NCBI RefSeq assembly: GCF_000020665.1
Contig: NC_011071.1
Coordinates: 1,602,501 to 1,666,500, forward strand
Source of the DNA: Stenotrophomonas maltophilia R551-3
GTDB lineage: Bacteria > Pseudomonadota > Gammaproteobacteria > Xanthomonadales > Xanthomonadaceae
Direction: 5' to 3'
DNA: 64,000 nt
This document shows, in pieces, positions 58,317 to 64,000 of this stretch. The position numbers and the translations under genes are program-made. The notes beneath the pieces were generated by a model. It did no database searches. It was not told where the DNA came from and was given only the letters and a program-made list of their open reading frames with translations. The first letter of the stretch is position 1, and each line of letters starts with the position of its first letter.

Positions 58317-60965
58317 ATGAACGCATCCGCCAAATTCACGACTTCCCAGATCCGCAGCGACTTCCTTGAATTCTTCAAGGGCAAAGGCCACACCATCGTG
58401 CCGTCGGCGCCGCTGGTGCCGGGCAATGATCCGACCCTGCTGTTCACCAATTCCGGCATGGTGCAGTTCAAGGACGTGTTCCTTGGCGCGGAGAAGCGCA
58501 GCTACGTGCGCGCGGCCGACGTCCAGCGCTGCCTGCGCGCCGGCGGCAAGCACAACGACCTTGACCAGGTCGGCTACACCGCACGTCACCATACTTTCTT
58601 CGAAATGCTGGGCAACTGGTCCTTTGGCGACTACTTCAAGAAGGACGCGATCGCCTGGGCATGGGAGCTGCTGACCCAGGTCTGGAAACTGCCGGCCGAA
58701 CGCCTGCTGGTCACCGTCTACCAGACCGACGACGAAGCGTATGCGCTGTGGCGCGACATGGTCGGCATCCCGGAAGAGCGCATCGTGCGCATCGGTGACA
58801 ACAAGGGTGCGCCGTTTGCCTCGGACAATTTCTGGCAGATGGCCGATACCGGCCCGTGCGGCCCGTGCACCGAGATCTTCTACGACCACGGCGACCACAT
58901 CGCCGGTGGCCCCCCGGGTTCCCCGGATGAAGACGGCGACCGCTTCATCGAAATCTGGAACCTGGTGTTCATGCAGTTCGATCGCCAGCCCGACGGCACC
59001 CTGGTGCCGCTGCCGGCACCGTGCGTGGATACCGGCATGGGCCTGGAGCGCCTGGCGGCGATCCTGCAGCACGTGCACACCAATTACGAGATCGACCTGT
59101 TCCAGGCGCTGATCCGCAAGGCGTCCGAACTGACCGGCACCGCCGATCTGGAGAACAAGTCGCTGCGGGTGATCGCCGATCACATCCGTGCCTGCTCGTT
59201 CCTGATCGTCGACGGCGTGCTGCCGTCCAACGAAGGCCGCGGCTACGTGCTGCGCCGTATCATCCGCCGCGCCCTGCGCCACGGCTGGATGCTGGGTGTG
59301 CGCCAGCCGTTCTTCAGCAAGCTGGTGCCGACCCTGGTCGAGCAGATGGGCGAGGCCTATCCGGAACTGCCCGCGGCGGCCGATACCGTCACCCGTGCGC
59401 TGCAGGCCGAGGAAGAGCGTTTCGCTGAAACCCTCGACGCCGGCATGAAGATCTTCGAAGACGTTGCCGGCAAGGCCAGCAATGGCGTGATCCCCGGCGT
59501 TGACGCGTTCCGCCTGTACGACACCTATGGCTTCCCGCTCGACCTGACCCAGGACATCGCCCGCGAGCGCGACCTGACCGTCGACATCGCTGGCTTCGAT
59601 GCGGCGATGGAGCAGCAGCGCGAAACCGCGCGCGCGGCAGGCAAGTTCGGCGGTGGCGTGACCCTGCCGGCCGAGCTGGTGGCGACCCTCAGCCCGACCC
59701 GCTTCCTCGGCTACGACCGCCTGCAGGCCGACGGCCTGACCGTGCTGGCCGTGCTCAAGGACGGCCGTCCGGTGCAGTCGGCCAATGCCGGCGATGCGGT
59801 CATCGTGATTACCAACCAGACCCCGTTCTACGCCGAGTCCGGCGGCCAGGTCGGCGACACCGGCGTGCTGACCGGCAACGGCGTGCGCCTGGCGGTGGAA
59901 GACACCCAGAAGTTCGCAGGTCAGTTCCATGGCCACGTCGGCATCCTGTCCGAAGGCGGCCTGAAGGTTGGTGACGTGCTGTCCGGCCAGGTCGATGGCG
60001 AGCGCCGTGGCGCCACCATCCTCAACCACTCCGCCACCCACCTGCTGCATGCCGCCCTGCGCGAAGTGCTGGGTACCCACGTGCAGCAGAAGGGCTCGAT
60101 GGTGGCGCCGGATCGCCTGCGCTTCGACTTCTCGCACTTCCAGCCGATCAGCGCGGAAGAGCTGGCCGTGATCGAGCGCAAGGTCAACCAGCAGGTGCGT
60201 GCCAACAACGCTGCCGAAGTGCACAACATGGGCATGCAGGAAGCGCTGGACTTCGGCGCGATGGCCCTGTTCGGCGAGAAGTACGGTGAGCACGTGCGCG
60301 TGCTGAAGATGGGTGACTACTCCACCGAGCTGTGCGGCGGTACCCACGTCAACCGTACCGGCGACATCGGCCTGTTCAAGATCACCTCCGAGGGCGGCGT
60401 CTCCGCTGGCGTGCGCCGCATCGAGGCCGTCACCGGCCAGGGTGCCCTGGACTACGTGGATGCCGAAGAGGCCCGCTTGGCCGAGGCCGCCGACCTGCTC
60501 GGCGGCAGCGCTGCCGACGTGGTCGAGAAGATCCGCGCCCTTGGCCAGCGCCAGAAGCAGCTGGAACGCGAGCTGGAGTCCGTGAAGGCCAAGGTTGCCG
60601 CTGGCGCCACCGCCGACCTGTCCGGCCAGGCCGTCGAGGTTGCCGGTGTGAAGGTGCTGGCGGCGCGCCTGGAAGGCTTCGACGCCAAGGCCCTGCGTGA
60701 CGCCATGGACCGCCTGAAGCAGCAGCTGGGCGACGCGGTGATCGTGCTGGCCGGTGCCCAGGACGGCAAGGCCGCCCTGGTCGCGGGTGTGAACGGCAGC
60801 GCAATGGGCAAGGTCAAGGCCGGGGAACTGTTGTCCCATATCGCCGGTCAGATCGGGGGCAAGGGCGGCGGACGCCCGGACCTCGCCCAGGGTGGTGGCG
60901 AGGACGGGCCCGCCCTTGCCACCGCGCTGGCTGCCGTCGTCGAATGGGTCAGCCCCCGCCTGTGA
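58317..60965 (+). CDS. alaS: Alanine-tRNA ligase
   Basis: An 882-residue class II synthetase: motif 1-3 region at the N-terminus ([19 protein letters not shown]), editing domain with HSATH at 571-575 and CGGTH at 673-677 (zinc/editing), and the C-Ala coiled coil. It charges tRNA-Ala. It lies between recX and csrA, the usual gammaproteobacterial order. Confidence 0.97.
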   Translation: MNASAKFTTSQIRSDFLEFFKGKGHTIVPSAPLVPGNDPTLLFTNSGMVQFKDVFLGAEKRSYVRAADVQRCLRAGGKHNDLDQVGYTARHHTFFEMLGNWSFGDYFKKDAIAWAWELLTQVWKLPAERLLVTVYQTDDEAYALWRDMVGIPEERIVRIGDNKGAPFASDNFWQMADTGPCGPCTEIFYDHGDHIAGGPPGSPDEDGDRFIEIWNLVFMQFDRQPDGTLVPLPAPCVDTGMGLERLAAILQHVHTNYEIDLFQALIRKASELTGTADLENKSLRVIADHIRACSFLIVDGVLPSNEGRGYVLRRIIRRALRHGWMLGVRQPFFSKLVPTLVEQMGEAYPELPAAADTVTRALQAEEERFAETLDAGMKIFEDVAGKASNGVIPGVDAFRLYDTYGFPLDLTQDIARERDLTVDIAGFDAAMEQQRETARAAGKFGGGVTLPAELVATLSPTRFLGYDRLQADGLTVLAVLKDGRPVQSANAGDAVIVITNQTPFYAESGGQVGDTGVLTGNGVRLAVEDTQKFAGQFHGHVGILSEGGLKVGDVLSGQVDGERRGATILNHSATHLLHAALREVLGTHVQQKGSMVAPDRLRFDFSHFQPISAEELAVIERKVNQQVRANNAAEVHNMGMQEALDFGAMALFGEKYGEHVRVLKMGDYSTELCGGTHVNRTGDIGLFKITSEGGVSAGVRRIEAVTGQGALDYVDAEEARLAEAADLLGGSAADVVEKIRALGQRQKQLERELESVKAKVAAGATADLSGQAVEVAGVKVLAARLEGFDAKALRDAMDRLKQQLGDAVIVLAGAQDGKAALVAGVNGSAMGKVKAGELLSHIAGQIGGKGGGRPDLAQGGGEDGPALATALAAVVEWVSPRL

Positions 60966-61049
60966 TGAACCGCGCCGTCCCCCTCCTTGTAGGAGCGGGA
61001 CGGCTGACGGTACCATTGCGAATCTTTTCCCTTTGTCGTGGTAGCGCTT

Positions 61050-61066
61050 CTTGACGGAGCGTCAAG
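61050..61066. promoter_or_regulatory. Inverted repeat upstream of csrA
   Basis: CTTGACG-GAG-CGTCAAG lies about 47-63 bp before the csrA ATG. It could be a regulator site or part of the csrA 5' leader. TTGACG is also close to a -35 sequence. Confidence 0.4.
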
Positions 61067-61112
61067 CCGGTGGGGGATACCCTTCCACACGGTTCCATGG
61101 AGACTTACAAAA

Positions 61113-61316
61113 ATGTTGATCCTGACTCGCCGCGTCGGCGAAACCCTGATGATCGGTGACTCGGTGAGCGTCACCGTGCTTGGCGTCAAGGGTAACCAGG
61201 TGCGTATCGGCATCACTGCGCCGAAGGACGTCGCTGTGCATCGCGAAGAGATCTACCAGCGCATCCAGCGTGGTGACGAAGCCGGTGGCACCGGCAGTGA
61301 AAATTCTGCCGAATAA
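61113..61316 (+). CDS. csrA: Carbon storage regulator CsrA (RsmA)
   Basis: A 67-residue protein ([20 protein letters not shown]) with the conserved [20 protein letters not shown] and the RNA-binding [10 protein letters not shown]. It represses translation by binding GGA motifs. The leader has GGA near the ribosome-binding site, which fits autoregulation. The C-terminal tail is typical in length. tRNA-Ser follows. Confidence 0.97.
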
Positions 61317-61394
61317 CGCTTTACCTTCGCACTCGATTAACGTTATGATTCACGCCCCGCTGAGGTGCAACGCACCAGACGCGGAGAAAACCCC

Positions 61395-61487
61395 GGAGTG
61401 ATGCCCGAGCGGCTGAAGGGGCTCCCCTGCTAAGGGAGTATAGGGTCAAAAGCTCTATCGAGGGTTCGAATCCCTCTCACTCCGCCA
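61395..61487 (+). tRNA. tRNA-Ser (anticodon GCT)
   Basis: A 93-nt class II tRNA: acceptor GGAGTGA/TCACTCC, anticodon loop CTGCTAA (anticodon GCT), long variable arm around TAGGGTCAAAAGCTCTA, TTCGAATC T-loop and encoded CCA. Its place after csrA matches the alaS-csrA-serV order. Confidence 0.97.
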
Positions 61488-61499
61488 GATGCAAAGAAG

Positions 61500-61534
61500 C
61501 GCCTGCAGATCCTCGATCTGCAGGCGTTTTTCTT
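61500..61534 (+). terminator. Rho-independent terminator after tRNA-Ser
   Basis: CGCCTGCAGAT-CCTCG-ATCTGCAGGCG followed by TTTTTCTTT, 12 nt after the CCA end. Confidence 0.9.
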
Positions 61535-61557
61535 TGCTCCAATACTCATCTCTGAAG

Positions 61558-61590
61558 CACCATCCACCGATCATCGATCAGTGGATGGTG
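61558..61590. terminator. Inverted repeat after the TonB receptor gene
   Basis: CACCATCCAC/GTGGATGGTG arms with a 13-nt loop containing ATCGATCA. It lies 17 nt after the stop of the TonB-receptor gene on the other strand. No clear T-run in that direction, so its role as a terminator is unsure. Confidence 0.4.
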
Positions 61591-61607
61591 GCGGATCCAT
61601 TGTCCGC

Positions 61608-63938
61608 TCAGAGCTTCACCGTTACACCCACCTGGAAACCACGCCCCGGCAGCGGCGCGATGTATTTCAGCGGCGAGTTGTGCGGCCGTGCTTCCTCATT
61701 GAGCAGATTGCTGCCATTGATGAACACTTCCATGCCGGCGATGAAGCTGTTGCGCACCGGCAGTTCGCGGCTGACCTGCAGGTCGACTATGTTGAACGCA
61801 TCCAGTGGCACTTCCTCGCTGACATTGCGGCCGAGGTACTTCTGGGTGTCGTAGTAGGTGCTGGACAGCTGCGCCTTCCAGCCCTCGCGCTGCCACTGCA
61901 GGTTGGCGCCGTAGCGGTTGGTCGGCATGTTCGGCAGGTACTCGCCGTCATTGTGGGCGCGCAGCGAATCGGGGTGGTCGGCCTTGTTCTTCACCAGGTC
62001 GGCGAAGGCGGAGACATTCAACGAACCATAGCGGCCCAGGTCCACGGCCTGCGACACGTCGATCTCGAAGCCCTTCACCGTGGTGTCGGTCTGCTTCCAG
62101 TACTTCAGCGGCAGGCGGTTGGCGGTCTGCAGGCCGGAGTAGCCGAGGTAGAGATAATTCTCGTACTTCATCCGGTACGCGGTTGCCGATAGTTCGAAAC
62201 CACCGAGGTGGAACAGGCCGGTCAGCTCCAGGTTCTTCGCGCGTTCCGGTTCCAGATTCTGGTTGCCTTCTTCCTGGGTCATCACCGAGTAGTGCGCGTT
62301 GCTGGCATACAGCTCGTTGATCTCCGGGGCACGCTGTGAAGACGAGTAACGCACCTTGGCCGCGAACATCGGCCCCAGCTCGACATACGAGCCCAGGCTG
62401 TAGCTGTTGAGCCGGTAGTCGCGGTCCTGCAGTTTCGTGTTGGAAGCATTGCGCGCGGTCTTGAAGCGGCTGGGCTGCAGCTCGTGATCCACGCGTTCGT
62501 GGCGCACGCCTGCGTCGAAGCTGGCCCAGCCGAAGTCCAGCGTTTCCTTCAGGAACACCGCGTTACTGCGGGTGTCGACGTCAGGCAGGTAGCGCAGCGA
62601 GCCGCTGCCGGTGACATCACGCGACTGATGGCTGAAACCGAGCTGGCCGCTGAGCGGGCCAACCCGCTGGTGGCTCAGCAGCAGCTCGGCCTGGGTGCTC
62701 TCGAAGTCGTAGTCGTTGGCTTTCTTTGCGCCCAGCCGCTCACCGGAGGTGTTGTCCAGCTTCGAGACCCGCAGCTCGGCGCGTTCAACGTAGGGCAGCG
62801 GATCGCGCAGCAGGGCTTCCAGTGCGTAGCGCTGCTGCTTGATCACCACGCCCACCGGCAGGCCGTCGGCGTAGTTGGAGCCGAACGACAGGTTCTGCAT
62901 CGAAAAACCCGGCACGCCGTACTCGCTGTCCTTGGCATCAATGCTGACACCGACGTAACCGCGGTCGAAGAACAGCGTCGAACCGAAGGCCACCTGCGAA
63001 TTGCGTGCATAGCTGTTGCCCAGCCGGTGGTGGTAGTCGGGAGTCACATCGTTGTTGATCTGCTTCTGCACGTATGAAGGCGTGCCTGCGACGTAGGCCG
63101 GGTTGACCGGATTGACGTAGGTGCGGCGCTGCCAGACCGATGTCGGATTGTTGGTGTAGAAGGAGAAATCACCATCGGCCCAGTCAGGGTTCTCGGTCAT
63201 GAACTGGTCGATGTAGGGTTGCGAGGCCTTGTTGTAGATCTGCTGGACGCGCGCCTCTTTCTGGCAGGCGTCGGCCAGCGCCGAGTTGACGCCCCCGCCT
63301 GCCGGGAACAGCCCGGTGTTGCAGACGCTGGCCTTGCTGTTGCCGGGGATGTCGTAGTGCGAGATGCGCTGCCGCGACACCTGCAGATTGGTGGAGATGT
63401 TGCGCTGGTTGTTGAAGTTCATGCGGAAGCCCTGCGCGTCGGCCGCGTTGAAGCCCTTGCGCAGGACCAGTTCCATCGACTGATCCTTGTCTTCCATGCT
63501 GCGCGAGATCAGGCCCGAGTCGATCTCCACGCTGCCGCCGATCGCATTGCCCCCATAGCGCACGGTGTCGGAGGACTTGTTGACGGTGACGCTGCGTACG
63601 AACAGCGGATCGAACGGGATGTTGATGTCACCGCTGATCGCGTTCATGCCCAGGATGGACTGGCCGTCCTGCAGGATCTGCACGCGGTTGCCGCTGAGGC
63701 TGCGGATGACCGGGGCGCCCGCATTCGGCCCGAAGGCGCTGCTCTGCACACCGGAGACGTGTTCGAGCAGGCCGCCGAGGGTGCGGTTCTGCGCCTGCGG
63801 GTTGTCCACGGTGACCCGGCTGTCGATGCGGGAGGGCTGCGAGGCCTGCACCTGGAGGGTGGGAAGGGTAGGTTCGTCCGCAGCCTGGGCGTTGTGAACG
63901 ACGAACAGAATGGCGGCAGCAAGCAGGTGGCGACGCAT
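61608..63938 (-). CDS. TonB-dependent outer-membrane receptor, ZnuD-like
   Basis: A 776-residue receptor. A signal peptide (MRRHLLAAAILFVVHNAQA) precedes a plug (about 25-150, with LEHVSGVQSSAFGPNAGAPV and LSGNRVQILQDGQS) and a 22-strand barrel ending GRGFQVGVTVKL. An extracellular loop carries CNTGLFPAGGGVNSALADAC with two cysteines. It resembles zinc-uptake receptors such as ZnuD, and the upstream Zur-like site agrees. No other metal-uptake gene is visible before the window ends. Confidence 0.85.
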   Translation of the reverse strand: MRRHLLAAAILFVVHNAQAADEPTLPTLQVQASQPSRIDSRVTVDNPQAQNRTLGGLLEHVSGVQSSAFGPNAGAPVIRSLSGNRVQILQDGQSILGMNAISGDINIPFDPLFVRSVTVNKSSDTVRYGGNAIGGSVEIDSGLISRSMEDKDQSMELVLRKGFNAADAQGFRMNFNNQRNISTNLQVSRQRISHYDIPGNSKASVCNTGLFPAGGGVNSALADACQKEARVQQIYNKASQPYIDQFMTENPDWADGDFSFYTNNPTSVWQRRTYVNPVNPAYVAGTPSYVQKQINNDVTPDYHHRLGNSYARNSQVAFGSTLFFDRGYVGVSIDAKDSEYGVPGFSMQNLSFGSNYADGLPVGVVIKQQRYALEALLRDPLPYVERAELRVSKLDNTSGERLGAKKANDYDFESTQAELLLSHQRVGPLSGQLGFSHQSRDVTGSGSLRYLPDVDTRSNAVFLKETLDFGWASFDAGVRHERVDHELQPSRFKTARNASNTKLQDRDYRLNSYSLGSYVELGPMFAAKVRYSSSQRAPEINELYASNAHYSVMTQEEGNQNLEPERAKNLELTGLFHLGGFELSATAYRMKYENYLYLGYSGLQTANRLPLKYWKQTDTTVKGFEIDVSQAVDLGRYGSLNVSAFADLVKNKADHPDSLRAHNDGEYLPNMPTNRYGANLQWQREGWKAQLSSTYYDTQKYLGRNVSEEVPLDAFNIVDLQVSRELPVRNSFIAGMEVFINGSNLLNEEARPHNSPLKYIAPLPGRGFQVGVTVKL

Positions 63939-63961
63939 GGAACGCTCCGTGAAAAAGATGT

Positions 63962-63984
63962 GAAATGTTATAACGTAACTATTT
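63962..63984. promoter_or_regulatory. Zur-like operator before the TonB receptor
   Basis: GAAATGTTATAACGTAAC closely matches the left half and centre of the gammaproteobacterial Zur box (GAAATGTTATA-N-TATAACATTTC); the right half is weaker. It lies about 24 bp before the receptor ATG, where a repressor would block transcription. Confidence 0.65.
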
Positions 63985-64000
63985 GTATCGGCAAGGGCAG

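Noticed and set aside
57633-61016. 1127-residue minus-strand ORF opposite recX and alaS
   Set aside because: Antisense to alaS with its intact motifs; a GC-rich shadow frame.

Overview
The window is about 64 kb of GC-rich gammaproteobacterial chromosome, most likely from the Stenotrophomonas maltophilia complex (Xanthomonadaceae). The evidence is the protein sequences (short RecA, LexA, TrhO, CcoG-like protein), the lexA operator TTAGTAGTAATACTACTAA of the Xanthomonas type, dense intergenic GTAG (SMAG-type) palindromes, and the gene orders lexA-recA-recX-alaS-csrA-tRNA-Ser and eno-ftsB-ispD-ispF-truD / surE-pcm-yqaA-nlpD. It is core chromosome with one IS110-family insertion. There is no prophage, genomic island or CRISPR array.

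Layout. 1-13.7 kb: two membrane proteins, a tRNA-Gly/Gly/Cys cluster, small metabolic and regulatory genes, crcB with an upstream fluoride riboswitch, a divergent CI/Cro-like pair, and a low-oxygen block (ccoG-like, truncated haemoglobin, hemN) with two FNR-type sites. 13.7-32 kb: tRNA-Leu, BLUF photoreceptor, UDP-sugar dehydrogenase, glutamate-synthase-like flavoprotein, assorted oxidoreductases, trhO, CorC/ExoD pair, DUF47-Pit phosphate module, S10 peptidase, parE. 32-43.5 kb: pyrG, kdsA, eno, ftsB, ispD, ispF, truD, smr, surE, pcm, yqaA, nlpD-like. 43.5-44.6 kb: IS110-family element. 44.7-55.5 kb: yhbY, rlmE, ftsH, folP, miaA, hfq, hflX, pncC/cinA-like, ABC1 kinase. 55.5-64 kb: SOS operon lexA-recA-recX, alaS, csrA, tRNA-Ser, and a TonB receptor with a Zur-like site.

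The most unusual content is between genes. Besides SMAG palindromes and a second hairpin class (GGGTCAGA...), four copies of a modular element of about 185-203 bp occur at 20114-20316, 27233-27426, 49110-49294 and 49417-49607. Each has a small 5' hairpin, a (CAACRG)n-like tract, a 21-26 bp perfect stem around a conserved 50-52 nt apical domain with two smaller hairpins, and a CTGACAGATTCC-like tail. The stems differ between copies but stay perfectly self-complementary, so structure is kept while sequence drifts. Three of the four begin 9-12 nt after a stop codon on the same strand.

Limits: everything here was read by eye from the sequence. Family names rest on recognised motifs, start codons are chosen from motifs and ribosome-binding sites, and no alignment or database search was run.
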